64,000 nucleotides of DNA. Source: Gracilibacillus sp. YIM 98692 (GTDB lineage Bacteria; Bacillota; Bacilli; Bacillales; Amphibacillaceae). The notes beneath the pieces are model-generated. The model was not told where the DNA came from and made no database searches. It saw only the letters and a list, made by a program, of their open reading frames with translations. The position numbers and the translations under genes are program-made. Each line of letters opens with the position of its first letter. The stretch's first letter is position 1. Positions 17,865 through 28,814 of this stretch are shown one piece after another. Location: NCBI RefSeq assembly GCF_010993965.1, contig NZ_WIXM01000008.1:58221-122220 (forward strand). The letters run 5' to 3'.

Positions 17865-19043
17865 ATGTCAAATGAAGTTTCGATTGTCTTAGTAGGAATG
17901 GGTGGCTATGGAAATAGCTACTTACAAGAGTTATTATCTGATGGGAATGAAAACGCATACGTTGAAGGGTTAGTAGACATTGCGCCTGAACGATCCCGTT
18001 ATTATCAAGAAATATTAGACAAAAAGATTCCCATTTATGATTCATTGGAAGCGTTCTATCAAAAACATCATGCAGATTTAGCCATTATTTCAACACCTAT
18101 TCATTTACATAAGGATCAATCCTGTCTAGCGATGGAAAAGGGTAGCCACGTCTTATGTGAAAAGCCAGCTACTGCTGATAAAGGTCATTTACAAGAAATG
18201 ATCGATACTCGTGATCGTACAGGAAAACTTTTAGCAATAGGATTTAATTGGTCATTTGCCGATTCTGTACAAGAATTAAAGAACGATATTTTAACAGGGA
18301 AATTTGGCCGACCTGTCCGAATGAAAAGTTTGATATTATGGCCGCGTACAGCTGATTACTTTAATCGTTCCAGCTGGGCAGGGAAAAAATTCAGCCCTAA
18401 TGGCGATAGAATCTTTGATAGTGTAGCGAATAACGCAACCGCTCACTTCCTTCATCACATGCTGTATTTAAGTGGTGATTCGATTGATAGAAGTGCAGAA
18501 ATCGATCAATTATCAGCAGAGTTATACCGAGCAAATCCAATTGAAACTTTTGATACATGTGCCGTTCATCTTCTAACCAAAAATGAAGTAGAAATAATCT
18601 ACTTAGCTGCACATGCCGTAGAAAATAATCACCGGCCAAAATATAAGTTAGAGTTTGAGGATGCTGTCGTTACTTATCATCCAGAAGAAAGAGATGCTAT
18701 TGTGGCAAAATGGAAAGATGGAGAAGAAAAAGAATATGCAGACCCTGAACAAAATAAACTAGCAAAACTTGGTGTGATGGTGAATGCCATCCAAAATAAC
18801 GATACGCAAATTTACTGCGGACCAGAGGCTGCAAGTGCCCACGTTAATGCCATTTATGCTATGCACGAATCAGTACCAGATATCCCAACTTTTCCAAAAC
18901 AATGGATTTCTTATCACGAAGAGGAAAAACTAACAACCGTTTCAGGACTTGAGGAAACATTAAAGGAATGTTACGAGCAATCGTGTCTGCCAAACGACTT
19001 AGGCGTTGAATGGAGCAGTGAAGGAAAAATGATTAAATTATAA
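17865..19043 (+). CDS. Gfo/Idh/MocA family oxidoreductase (divergent)
   Basis: 392-aa NAD(P)-dependent dehydrogenase. Rossmann loop IVLVGMGGYGNSYL, dinucleotide acidic residue in GLVDIAPE, ISTPIHLH, and VLCEKPATAD with the conserved Lys; the C-terminal domain contains DSVANNATAHFLHHML. It has only family-level similarity to the 383-aa member at 15665. The start ATG has GAGGAG 8 nt ahead. Divergently transcribed from the AraC gene, with 127 bp between start codons, and closed by its own terminator. Confidence 0.9.
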   Translation: MSNEVSIVLVGMGGYGNSYLQELLSDGNENAYVEGLVDIAPERSRYYQEILDKKIPIYDSLEAFYQKHHADLAIISTPIHLHKDQSCLAMEKGSHVLCEKPATADKGHLQEMIDTRDRTGKLLAIGFNWSFADSVQELKNDILTGKFGRPVRMKSLILWPRTADYFNRSSWAGKKFSPNGDRIFDSVANNATAHFLHHMLYLSGDSIDRSAEIDQLSAELYRANPIETFDTCAVHLLTKNEVEIIYLAAHAVENNHRPKYKLEFEDAVVTYHPEERDAIVAKWKDGEEKEYADPEQNKLAKLGVMVNAIQNNDTQIYCGPEAASAHVNAIYAMHESVPDIPTFPKQWISYHEEEKLTTVSGLEETLKECYEQSCLPNDLGVEWSSEGKMIKL

Positions 19044-19107
19044 ATTTGTTAGTATTGGAACATTTCTGATTATAAAGAACATTTGATTTGACATAAGACC
19101 ATAAGTA

Positions 19108-19141
19108 AACCCTGCATGTTGTAAAAAAATGCAGGGTTTTT
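19108..19141 (+). terminator. Intrinsic terminator after the divergent Gfo/Idh gene
   Basis: AACCCTGCAT/ATGCAGGGTT, 10-bp stem followed by TTT; it lies between convergent genes. Confidence 0.85.
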
Positions 19142-19143
19142 GC

Positions 19144-19533
19144 TTACATATGAGGTAATTGATATTTCATTATTGCTTCTTTGATTTGTTCGATAGATTT
19201 GCCCATATTTGATTCTACTGCAGCTAGATAAGTGCCTTCTACAAGTGGCACTCTTTCTGCTATATAAGCATTCTCTATATCATTTACTTCCAATACCATT
19301 TCTGTTCTCATTTTCGCACTGCCTAAATCATAAAAAAATAAGACTCCAGCCCCTTGGTCAGCTGCCTTCATAGCTTGCTGAATCTTTTCCATACTTGTTC
19401 CAATTTCCCCGTCATCTGTACCGCCTGCAGTGGCTACCGGAACGTTTTCCATCACTTGTGCAATTAAATCATATACCCCTTCCGCAATCTTGACACTATG
19501 TGAGACGATAACGATTCCTACTTTTCCTGACAT
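19144..19533 (-). CDS. dhaM: PTS-dependent dihydroxyacetone kinase, phosphoryl donor subunit DhaM
   Basis: 129-aa EIIA-mannose-fold protein that passes phosphate from HPr to the ADP bound in DhaL. His12 in IVIVSHSVKIAEG is the expected phosphorylation site; GGTDDGEIGTS and FYDLGSAKMRTEMV are typical DhaM segments. It is the minimal single-domain form, without the HPr and EI extensions seen in E. coli. Its start ATG overlaps the dhaL stop (TAATG). Last gene of dhaK-dhaL-dhaM. Confidence 0.93.
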   Translation of the reverse strand: MSGKVGIVIVSHSVKIAEGVYDLIAQVMENVPVATAGGTDDGEIGTSMEKIQQAMKAADQGAGVLFFYDLGSAKMRTEMVLEVNDIENAYIAERVPLVEGTYLAAVESNMGKSIEQIKEAIMKYQLPHM

Positions 19534-20156
19534 TAGCTATAACTCCAATCTAATACATCAGCCAAAGATTCAAATATATAAAAAGAAGACATCGAGCCTG
19601 GATCCACTTTTCCAATCGATCGTTCTTTCAGATAGGATGCACGACCTTTTGTTGCTATCATTTCCCTCGTGTCTTCAATGGTAGCTTGGCAGACTTCTAC
19701 AATGCCTCCCCACTGATCAACCACTTCTTCCTCTAAAAAATCCGCAACTTGATACCATACATCATATAATGTCTTTTCACCAAAATCTGCTTGACCTCTT
19801 GATTGAATTCCAGCACTTGCTGCACGAATTGCCTGCTGGAATTGCGAAGATCCTACCTCTTTCCCCTGTGTTGTCACCGACATTTTTAAAAAGGCGGTTC
19901 CATACAATGGACCAGATGCTCCACCTACTTTTGCCATTAATGTCATCGCAGCACTTTTAAACACATCTGAAACAGAATCATAATCTGTATCCTCAATTTT
20001 TTCTACAACCGCTTCAAATCCACGGGCCATGTTAATACCATGATCTCCATCACCGATTGCCTGATCTAAAGCAGTCAGCTGATCCTTATTTTCTTGCATT
20101 TTTTCATTAATTTTTTTCATCCATGCAATTGCTTGCTCTACCGTTATTATGCTCAT
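19533..20156 (-). CDS. dhaL: Dihydroxyacetone kinase subunit DhaL (ADP-binding)
   Basis: 207 aa. Helical-barrel nucleotide subunit that holds ADP through two Mg ions; Asp31, Asp36 and Asp38 in LDQAIGDGDHG are the expected metal ligands. GGASGPLYGTAFL and the C-terminal DPGSMSSFYIF loop are also typical. The start is ATG 20156, with AAAAGGGG 6 nt upstream. It lies 16 bp after dhaK. Confidence 0.94.
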   Translation of the reverse strand: MSIITVEQAIAWMKKINEKMQENKDQLTALDQAIGDGDHGINMARGFEAVVEKIEDTDYDSVSDVFKSAAMTLMAKVGGASGPLYGTAFLKMSVTTQGKEVGSSQFQQAIRAASAGIQSRGQADFGEKTLYDVWYQVADFLEEEVVDQWGGIVEVCQATIEDTREMIATKGRASYLKERSIGKVDPGSMSSFYIFESLADVLDWSYS

Positions 20157-20172
20157 ATACATCCCCTTTTCA

Positions 20173-21177
20173 CTATTTGTCGTATGATACTGGAAAAGCC
20201 AACGTCTGTGATGCAGCTTTGAGACCTTGCTTTAACTCTTCATCTAATTTCAATAATGTAATGGAAAAACCCGCCATTTCTAATGATGTCATATATTCTC
20301 CTACCCAAGTTTTATAAGTTTCAATCTCTTTATCTTGTAACAATTGCTGAACTTGGCGACTAACAAGGTATAGCTCCATCTCTGGTGTAGCTCCTAATCC
20401 ATTGATCAAGACAGCTGCATCACTTTTGACATAATCGATGTCCTGTAGAATTTTCTCCATTAAAATATTTACAATTTTATCCGCCTCTTGCATTGGAATC
20501 CTTTCAATGCCCGCCTCACCATGGATACCGATACCAATTTCCATTTCATTCTCTGCTAACGAAAAACTTGGTTTGCCAGCAGCGGGAACCGTACAGGAAG
20601 ATAATGCTACACCCATGGAACGAACATTTTCTATCGTTTTGTCTGCTATTCGCTTTACTTCTTTTAAGGAAGCACCTTGCTCAGCTAATGCACCAGATAT
20701 TTTATGAACAAAAATGGTTCCTGCAATGCCACGACGTCCTGTCGTAAAAGTGCTGTCTTCTACGGCAACATCATCATTTACAACCACTTTTTCTACTTGA
20801 ATTCCTTCCATTTCGGCCATTTCTGCCGCCATCTCAAAATTCATTACATCGCCTGTATAATTTTTTATGATTAACAACACACCCGCACCGCTATCAACCG
20901 CTTTAATAGCTTCCAATACTTGATCTGGAGTTGGGGAAGTGAACACTTCTCCTACAACTGCTGCATCAAGCATTCCTTTTCCAACATACCCAGCATGTGC
21001 TGGCTCATGACCACTGCCTCCACCACTCACAAGGCCTACTTTTCCTTGAATAGGTGCATCGCTTCTTGTAATCACATTTGTTTTTGGCAGCCTTTTCAAA
21101 GATTCATTTTGTGCTGTGACAATACCTTGAATCATTTCCTCTACAACATGGTCTGGATGATTGATCACCTTTTTCAT
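20173..21177 (-). CDS. dhaK: Dihydroxyacetone kinase subunit DhaK
   Basis: 334 aa, substrate-binding subunit that forms a hemiaminal with dihydroxyacetone. His219 in GIGIHGEAGIER is the expected covalent residue; GLVSGGGSGHEPAHAGYVG, IIKNYTGDVMNFEMA and GRRGIAGT are family signatures. Phosphate ultimately comes from the PTS. The operon is just downstream of glpD. No glycerol dehydrogenase is present, so the dihydroxyacetone source is elsewhere. Confidence 0.95.
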   Translation of the reverse strand: MKKVINHPDHVVEEMIQGIVTAQNESLKRLPKTNVITRSDAPIQGKVGLVSGGGSGHEPAHAGYVGKGMLDAAVVGEVFTSPTPDQVLEAIKAVDSGAGVLLIIKNYTGDVMNFEMAAEMAEMEGIQVEKVVVNDDVAVEDSTFTTGRRGIAGTIFVHKISGALAEQGASLKEVKRIADKTIENVRSMGVALSSCTVPAAGKPSFSLAENEMEIGIGIHGEAGIERIPMQEADKIVNILMEKILQDIDYVKSDAAVLINGLGATPEMELYLVSRQVQQLLQDKEIETYKTWVGEYMTSLEMAGFSITLLKLDEELKQGLKAASQTLAFPVSYDK

Positions 21178-21210
21178 CGTAAGTCACCTCATTATTTAAC
21201 CTTTCCTATC

Positions 21211-21240
21211 ATTCTATAAAAAATAAGTACATTTTTCCAA
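21211..21240 (-). promoter_or_regulatory. Possible promoter of dhaKLM
   Basis: Minus-strand TTGGAA (21235-21240), 18-bp spacer, TAGAAT (21211-21216), about 30 bp ahead of the dhaK start codon. The boxes are imperfect. Confidence 0.45.
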
Positions 21241-21341
21241 ACATATTCTCATGAACTGTAAGGTTGATTTAGTTTTCTTGCTTTATCGAGTCACTAATGA
21301 ATACATTCGAGCCACTTTTTTCAGTTTTCGAGTCACTCTAT

Positions 21342-21377
21342 AAAAAACAGCCGTGAGACATTATATATCCCACGGCT
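21342..21377 (-). terminator. Intrinsic terminator after glpD
   Basis: Minus-strand GCCGTGGGA...TCTCACGGC stem followed by TGTTTTTT, just past the glpD stop; it insulates dhaKLM. Upstream, 21278-21343 holds three short CGAGYCACT iterations of no known role. Confidence 0.85.
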
Positions 21378-21382
21378 TATAA

Positions 21383-23032
21383 TTATGATTCTTTTACAGG
21401 ATGAACAGCTTCATATAACAACTGATCCAATTCTTCTGTATGTTGCTCTGTCTGTTCATCTGTCCAACCAAATTGTTCTTGCATAAATGAGATGACCGAA
21501 TCTTTTTCTTTTTTCACCCACTCAATGTCAAAGAATAGTGCCCCGGTTCTTCGAATGAAAAAGTCAACAGGCTTACAAACTGCTTCATGTTCAATACCAT
21601 AACGTAAGATCGCTTCTGTAACGGGATTAGTTGTGGACTCACTTTTGCTAGCTTGCTGATAGTAATCATAGACAATAGGCGTATTCGAGCCATAGCGTTT
21701 TACTAACTGTCTTGCAATGGCTTGTTCAAGACCTAACTTTTTCCCATTTTCAATTTGCTCGTCAACGTATGATACAAAACCTTTAGAACCTCCTACATCT
21801 CCACCGGATAATGGCAAATGTTTCGTATCGCTTGGATAGAAAACTTTTTGCTCTGAACGGATCATTTTATCTGCTACAAAATTCACAACATGTTCAGCCA
21901 TTTTGCGGTAACCTGTTAATTTACCACCAGCTATCGAAATAAGCCCCGAGTGAGACTCAAAGATTTCATCTCTACGAGAAATTTCAGATGGGTCCTTGCC
22001 TTCTTCATGAATCAGTGGACGTAAACCAGCCCAGCTGGATTCTACATCATCAGCTGTAATTTGGATATCAGGAAACATAAAATCAATGGCATTTAATACA
22101 TAATCTCGATCCGACTCTGTCATGGTTGGATGAGCAATATTCCCTTGATAGACCGTATCTGTTGTCCCCACATAAGTTTTTCCATCTCTTGGTATAGCGA
22201 AAACCATTCGTCCATCAGGTGTATCAAAATAAATCGCTTGCTCCAACGGAAAACGCTTATGGTCAAACACCAGATGAATCCCTTTCGTTAATTGTAATGT
22301 CTTCCCTTTTTTGGAATGATCCTTTTCTCGTATTGTATCAACCCATGGGCCTGCTGCATTCACTACATATTTAGCACGGAGTTCATGCTCTTCTTTCGTT
22401 AACTGATCTTCTACTTTAACTCCTGATACTCGATTCTGATCATATAAAAGGTCGGTTACTTTTGCATAATTTAATGCTAAAGCTCCATTTTCTACAGCCT
22501 TTTTCATAACCTCTATTGTCAGCCTTGCATCATCTGTTTTATATTCAACATAGTAACCAGCACCTCTCAGACCATCGCTTTTCAATAATGGTTCTCGCTT
22601 AAGTGCTTCTTGACGATCAAACATTTTTCTGCGTTCTGATTTTTTTACCCCTGCAAGATAGTCATAAACTCTTAAACCAAGGTTCGTAGATAATGGTCCA
22701 AATGTACCCTCTTTGTAGAAAGGCAGCATCATCCACTCTGGTGTAGTCACGTGTGGGCCGTTTTCATAAACGATTTCACGCTCTTTCCCCACTTCTGCAA
22801 CCATTTTCACCTCGAATTGTTTTAAGTAACGTAATCCTCCATGCACTAATTTCGTAGACCTGCTAGAAGTTCCAGCTGCAAAATCCTGCATTTCTATTAC
22901 GGCTACTTTTAAACCTCTTAATACTGCGTCTAATGCAATTCCTGCACCAGTAATACCTCCACCGATTATAATCATATCCAATGATTCCATTTGCTCCAAC
23001 GTTTGTTTTCTATTTAAACTTGAGAATGTCAT
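21383..23032 (-). CDS. glpD: Aerobic glycerol-3-phosphate dehydrogenase
   Basis: 549-aa membrane-associated FAD enzyme that oxidises glycerol-3-phosphate to dihydroxyacetone phosphate and feeds electrons to menaquinone. FAD-binding IIIGGGITGAGIALDAVLRG near residues 22-40, the RSTKLVHGGLRYL segment, YVGTTDT, SWAGLRPLI and SIAGGKLTGYRKMAE are all GlpD signatures. The start is ATG 23032, with AGGGGGA spaced 6 nt. It lies 46 bp after glpK and is probably co-transcribed. Confidence 0.95.
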   Translation of the reverse strand: MTFSSLNRKQTLEQMESLDMIIIGGGITGAGIALDAVLRGLKVAVIEMQDFAAGTSSRSTKLVHGGLRYLKQFEVKMVAEVGKEREIVYENGPHVTTPEWMMLPFYKEGTFGPLSTNLGLRVYDYLAGVKKSERRKMFDRQEALKREPLLKSDGLRGAGYYVEYKTDDARLTIEVMKKAVENGALALNYAKVTDLLYDQNRVSGVKVEDQLTKEEHELRAKYVVNAAGPWVDTIREKDHSKKGKTLQLTKGIHLVFDHKRFPLEQAIYFDTPDGRMVFAIPRDGKTYVGTTDTVYQGNIAHPTMTESDRDYVLNAIDFMFPDIQITADDVESSWAGLRPLIHEEGKDPSEISRRDEIFESHSGLISIAGGKLTGYRKMAEHVVNFVADKMIRSEQKVFYPSDTKHLPLSGGDVGGSKGFVSYVDEQIENGKKLGLEQAIARQLVKRYGSNTPIVYDYYQQASKSESTTNPVTEAILRYGIEHEAVCKPVDFFIRRTGALFFDIEWVKKEKDSVISFMQEQFGWTDEQTEQHTEELDQLLYEAVHPVKES

Positions 23033-23078
23033 GGATGGTCCCCCTTCATTTGATTTGGTTACAACTTTTATATCTCCA

Positions 23079-24611
<1,533 letters not shown>

Positions 24612-24656
24612 TTATCTTACTTGTATTTATAGATCATAATACGTTTTCTTTTAATA

Positions 24657-24721
24657 CAAAAAAAACACACAGCGAATAGACGCACTTCTTCTAATGAAAA
24701 GCACGAAAATTGCTGTGTGGA
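24657..24721 (-). terminator. Leader terminator upstream of glpK (target of GlpP antitermination)
   Basis: Minus-strand CACACAGC and GCTGTGTG arms around a 38-nt loop, followed by eight T, in the 5' leader of glpK. In Bacillus, GlpP with glycerol-3-phosphate binds such leaders and lets transcription continue. The presence of glpP next door supports the same control. Confidence 0.75.
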
Positions 24722-24760
24722 CTCCATCTCTCCGACACATTTTTTAACTTGTTAATAGCT

Positions 24761-24789
24761 AGGATACAACAATGTAAAAACGCTGTCAA
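24761..24789 (-). promoter_or_regulatory. Promoter of the glpKD leader transcript
   Basis: Minus-strand consensus TTGACA (24784-24789), 17-bp spacer, TATCCT (24761-24766). The -35 box lies just past the glpP stop. A weak cre-like sequence (TTGACAGCGTTTTTA, two mismatches) overlaps the -35 box. Confidence 0.75.
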
Positions 24790-24792
24790 ACA

Positions 24793-25344
24793 TTAGTTGT
24801 TGTTCCATAACTCCGGATTGGAGGTAGTAATGGCAATAGCACCACTGTCTAAAGCGGCTTGAACCTCTTGAGCTGATCGAATAAAACCTCCAGCTATAAC
24901 TGGAATCCCAGTACGTTCTACTACTTCTTGAATAACAGAGGGTAAAATACCAGGTAAAACTTCTATATAATCTGGTTTTGATTTTTCTACTAACTCGATA
25001 TTTTTCTCTAAAGCAGAGCTATCAATGGCAAATAACCGTTGAATAGCAACAATATTATTCTTTTTCGCCATGGAAATAGCATTGGCTCTGGTGGAAATAA
25101 TACCATCAACTTTAAGCACTCGTATTAAATATTCCATGCCATACTGATCTACTTTTAATCCATTAATTAAATCTGCATGCACAAATATTTTTTTTTCTTT
25201 TTTCTTCACCAATTTTACGATCTGATGAAGTTGAGAAATTCTAGATTCTAATATAATACACAACTCGCTATGCGGATGGTCCATTACTTTTTCAAAATCC
25301 TTCATTTTTCTTACTGCTGGAAGAACACCTGAAATATAAGTCAT
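24793..25344 (-). CDS. glpP: Glycerol-3-phosphate-responsive antiterminator GlpP
   Basis: 183-aa TIM-barrel-like RNA-binding regulator. Recognised from ISGVLPAVRKMKDFEKV, IFVHADLINGL, DGIISTRANAI, PDYIEVLPGILP and VIAGGFI. In B. subtilis GlpP binds leader mRNA of glp operons when glycerol-3-phosphate is present and prevents termination. Start ATG with AGGGGGAAG. It sits directly upstream of the glpK promoter and leader, so it likely controls that transcript. Upstream, 25345-25765 (421 bp) shows no gene and no riboswitch I recognise. Confidence 0.94.
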   Translation of the reverse strand: MTYISGVLPAVRKMKDFEKVMDHPHSELCIILESRISQLHQIVKLVKKKEKKIFVHADLINGLKVDQYGMEYLIRVLKVDGIISTRANAISMAKKNNIVAIQRLFAIDSSALEKNIELVEKSKPDYIEVLPGILPSVIQEVVERTGIPVIAGGFIRSAQEVQAALDSGAIAITTSNPELWNNN

Positions 25345-25765
25345 GACTGCTTCCCCCTGCCTTTTTAACTATAAAAATTTGCGAAAAATCCAACATTACC
25401 GTAAAATATATTATTGGGTGCCTGCAAAGTATTTAAATCTTCTTCAAATTATACATGACTTTGTCAAGTCCATTAGCATATAAAAGACATAAAAATTATT
25501 CATTTCGACAATTTCATGTTATGATTAACATTGGACCTAAACATATGCTGAAGTCTTTTCAAAATTTTCAAACGATTCCTATATTTATATTAGGATAGTT
25601 TAATCGAAGTCACAATCCTCTATCCAATTCCAACCATAAGACAGTTGTATGACCATTAAGCAATTTTTAATGACTTCTTTAACATGATCAACAATTTATT
25701 AGTAAAAATATATGGAAAGAAACATTTTCTATATATGTTGAAATTTTCGAAAGGAAGTGGGATAA

Positions 25766-28534
25766 ATGGGAGCAATTTCTGACGAAAAATCAAATGTTTC
25801 TTTATTAAAAGATGTGGACTATTTAACCAAAATTCTAGATGACGTTTTATTACATGAAGGTGGAGACCAGTTATTAGACACTGTCAAAAAAATAAGAAGT
25901 CTATCTAAAGAATTGCGTGAAACAAATGAACTTGAAACAAATACAGATATAAAAAATGCTATTAGTGATTTAGAACCTGGTCTTCGCCAAAATGTTATTC
26001 GTGCTTTCTCTATTCACTTGCACCTATTAAACATTGCGGAGCAAAATTACCGTACACGCAGACGTCGTGAGTACCAGGCACAAGATACTAATATTATTCA
26101 ACCAGGCTCATTAGAGGCAGGTGTCAAACAATTAATTGACAATAATGTTACACCAGAGCAAATCACAGAGCTCTTAGAAAAGCTTTCATTAGAGTTAATT
26201 ATTACTGCACACCCAACAGAGGCAACAAGAAGATCGATTTTACAAATTCATAAACGTATTGCGAAACTTTTAACTTCTTGGGATTATGCATATACACGCT
26301 ATGAAAAGAAAATAATTAAAGAACGAATTGCTAATGAAATCACGATCTTATGGCAAACACAAGAAATCAGACAGAAAAAACCTTCAGTTATGAAAGAGGT
26401 TTCTAACGGTCTATATTACTTTGATCGTATATTATTCGATATTTTACCAAGAATTCATGACGACTTAGAAGATTTACTATATGAAAACTATAACCAGCGT
26501 TGGAATATTCCATCTTTCCTACGTTTTGGCTCTTGGGTTGGTGGAGATCGCGATGGTAACCCGAATGTGAAAGCAACAACAACTTTCGAAACATTAAAGC
26601 GTCACCGTCAACTTGTACTTAAGAAATATAAAGAAGCGTTGAATGCATTAAAGGATCAGTTAAGCCACTCCACTTCTAAAATTAAAGTGAGTGATGAACT
26701 TTTAGATTCTATTGAGCAAGATAGAAATGCATTACAAGAAAATGGCTGGCATAAAGATGATGAAGTATACCGAGTAAAACTTTCTCTTATTTTGAAAAAG
26801 CTAGCTTTTACAGAGCAAGATGATGAACGTGGTTATGATAAAGCAGAAGATCTGTTAGATGACTTAAACCTTATTCGTGAAAGCATGACAAAGCATCATC
26901 CACAACATAATCCAATTAAATTATTACGCAAGGTAATTCGCCAAGTAGATTTATTCGGATTCCATTTAGCATCCTTAGATATCCGTAACCACAGTGGTGA
27001 ACATGAATCAGCACTTACAGAAATTTTCCATCAAGTAAGTATTGCGGATGACTATAAGGGGCAATCAGAGGAGAACAAGGTAAAAACATTAATGAGTGTA
27101 TTAGAAAATCCTCGTCCACTCATATCCATCTATGATGAGTTTTCACCTGAAACACAAGAAGTAATTGATACCTTCCGAATGATCAGAAATGCTCAAGATA
27201 CATTTGGGCTTCGTGCAATTGAAGTATACTTAATTAGTATGACAGACGCTGTAAGTGATTTGCTAGAAGTATTAGTGTTAGCAAAAGAAGCTGGGCTTTA
27301 TCGCGTGTATCCTGATGGTACAGTAATGAGTCGCATTCATGTAGCTCCTCTTCTTGAAACCATTGATGACTTAAAAAATGGACCAGAGATGATTAAGCAG
27401 TTATTCGATATTCCATTATATCGTAAGCACCTAGAAGCTCGCGGAGACTTACAAGAAATCATGCTTGGCTATTCAGATAGTAGTAAAGATGGTGGAAATA
27501 TTACGGCAAACTGGGAGCTTTACAAAGCACAGCAAGATATCCATGATATTGCTTCAAGCTATGGCGTGAAATTAAAATATTTCCACGGACGAGGTGGATC
27601 ACTAGGACGTGGTGGTGGACCATTATACTCTAGTCTATTATCACAGCCTTCAGTAACTTTAGGTGACGGTGTCAAAATTACAGAGCAGGGTGAAGTACTA
27701 TCTTCTCGCTATTTATTAGAAGATATTGCTTACCGTAGTCTTGAACAAGCAACATCTACCCTGCTTACTGGTATTATGGGTCTGAATGATCAAAATTCAC
27801 AGCAAAATACTGAAGGTATGCAGCCAACGAAAGAAGAAGAAGAAGCGATGGGCGTTATTTCTGAATACGCATTGAAAAAATATCAATCACTAGTATTTGA
27901 TGATCCTGGCTTTATTAAATACTTTAATCAAGCAACACCTCTTCATGAACTAGGTGACTTAAATATTGGTTCACGCCCAATGAAGCGTAAAGGCAGCGAT
28001 CACTTTGAAGATTTACGTGCTATCCCTTGGGTGTTTGCATGGACACAAAGCAGACAACTTTTACCTGCATGGTATGCTGCTGGAACTGGCTTCAAGACTT
28101 ATATTGAGGAAACAGGAAACTTAGACTTGTTACAAAATATGTACAAGCATTGGCCATTCTTTGAGGCAACTATTAATAACTTACAAATGGCTTTAACAAA
28201 AGCTGACCTTGCCACAGCAAGAGAATATGCCAATATGGTAAAAGACCCTGAAATCGGTCAACGTATTTTCTCGCAAATTGAAGCGGAATACAACGTAACC
28301 AAAGATATTTTGCTGCAAATTACTGGGCAAGAAGAATTATTAGACCATAAACAAAATATTAAAGAATCTGTTCGTTTACGTAACCCAATTGTAGATCCAT
28401 TAAATCAATTACAGGTTCAACTTGTTTCTCAACTTCGCAATGAAGAAGAAGAAGGTAAAAAACAAGAAGAATTATTAATGGAAGCACTACTAACCATTAA
28501 TGGTGTTGCTGCAGGTCTGCGTAACACAGGTTAA
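25766..28534 (+). CDS. ppc: Phosphoenolpyruvate carboxylase
   Basis: 922 aa, cytoplasmic anaplerotic enzyme making oxaloacetate from PEP and bicarbonate. The catalytic His149 lies in LIITAHPTEATRRSIL, the second signature is GYSDSSKDGGNIT and the glycine-rich loop is FHGRGGSLGRGGGP; FGSWVGGDRDGNP and the C-terminal RNTG end are also diagnostic. Start ATG with AAAGGAAG upstream. Most Bacillus use pyruvate carboxylase instead; PEPC is found in several halotolerant relatives. Single gene with its own terminator. Confidence 0.96.
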   Translation: MGAISDEKSNVSLLKDVDYLTKILDDVLLHEGGDQLLDTVKKIRSLSKELRETNELETNTDIKNAISDLEPGLRQNVIRAFSIHLHLLNIAEQNYRTRRRREYQAQDTNIIQPGSLEAGVKQLIDNNVTPEQITELLEKLSLELIITAHPTEATRRSILQIHKRIAKLLTSWDYAYTRYEKKIIKERIANEITILWQTQEIRQKKPSVMKEVSNGLYYFDRILFDILPRIHDDLEDLLYENYNQRWNIPSFLRFGSWVGGDRDGNPNVKATTTFETLKRHRQLVLKKYKEALNALKDQLSHSTSKIKVSDELLDSIEQDRNALQENGWHKDDEVYRVKLSLILKKLAFTEQDDERGYDKAEDLLDDLNLIRESMTKHHPQHNPIKLLRKVIRQVDLFGFHLASLDIRNHSGEHESALTEIFHQVSIADDYKGQSEENKVKTLMSVLENPRPLISIYDEFSPETQEVIDTFRMIRNAQDTFGLRAIEVYLISMTDAVSDLLEVLVLAKEAGLYRVYPDGTVMSRIHVAPLLETIDDLKNGPEMIKQLFDIPLYRKHLEARGDLQEIMLGYSDSSKDGGNITANWELYKAQQDIHDIASSYGVKLKYFHGRGGSLGRGGGPLYSSLLSQPSVTLGDGVKITEQGEVLSSRYLLEDIAYRSLEQATSTLLTGIMGLNDQNSQQNTEGMQPTKEEEEAMGVISEYALKKYQSLVFDDPGFIKYFNQATPLHELGDLNIGSRPMKRKGSDHFEDLRAIPWVFAWTQSRQLLPAWYAAGTGFKTYIEETGNLDLLQNMYKHWPFFEATINNLQMALTKADLATAREYANMVKDPEIGQRIFSQIEAEYNVTKDILLQITGQEELLDHKQNIKESVRLRNPIVDPLNQLQVQLVSQLRNEEEEGKKQEELLMEALLTINGVAAGLRNTG

Positions 28535-28545
28535 TTCATCATTTT

Positions 28546-28582
28546 AAAACCATGAAGCAAAATTTTGCTTCATGGTTTTTTT
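28546..28582 (+). terminator. Intrinsic terminator of ppc
   Basis: Nearly perfect AAAACCATGAAGCAAAA/TTTTGCTTCATGGTTTT hairpin with T tail. Confidence 0.93.
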
Positions 28583-28748
28583 GTACTATCAGAAAGTATA
28601 AAATATTATGGTTGATAGTATAAGTAAAACTAAGGCTTTCGCCATTAAGACTTGGCGATAAGCCAAGTTTTTCTTTATCAAGCCAAGTGCTGAATACCTC
28701 CCCTCTTTCATTAACCTTTAAAAATATGAACAAAAAATGAATAAATTG

Positions 28749-28777
28749 TTACAAATTTTTGAACGTTATGTTATAAT
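28749..28777 (+). promoter_or_regulatory. Promoter of the small membrane protein gene
   Basis: TTACAA (28749-28754), 17-bp spacer, consensus TATAAT (28772-28777), 37 bp ahead of the start codon. Confidence 0.7.
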
Positions 28778-28814
28778 AATGTAAACACTTCCAAAAATTA
28801 TTGAGGTGAGCTAT

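Noticed and set aside
28539..28733. Minus-strand reading frame of 64 codons after ppc
   Set aside because: It reads through the ppc terminator hairpin and has no ribosome site or recognisable sequence.
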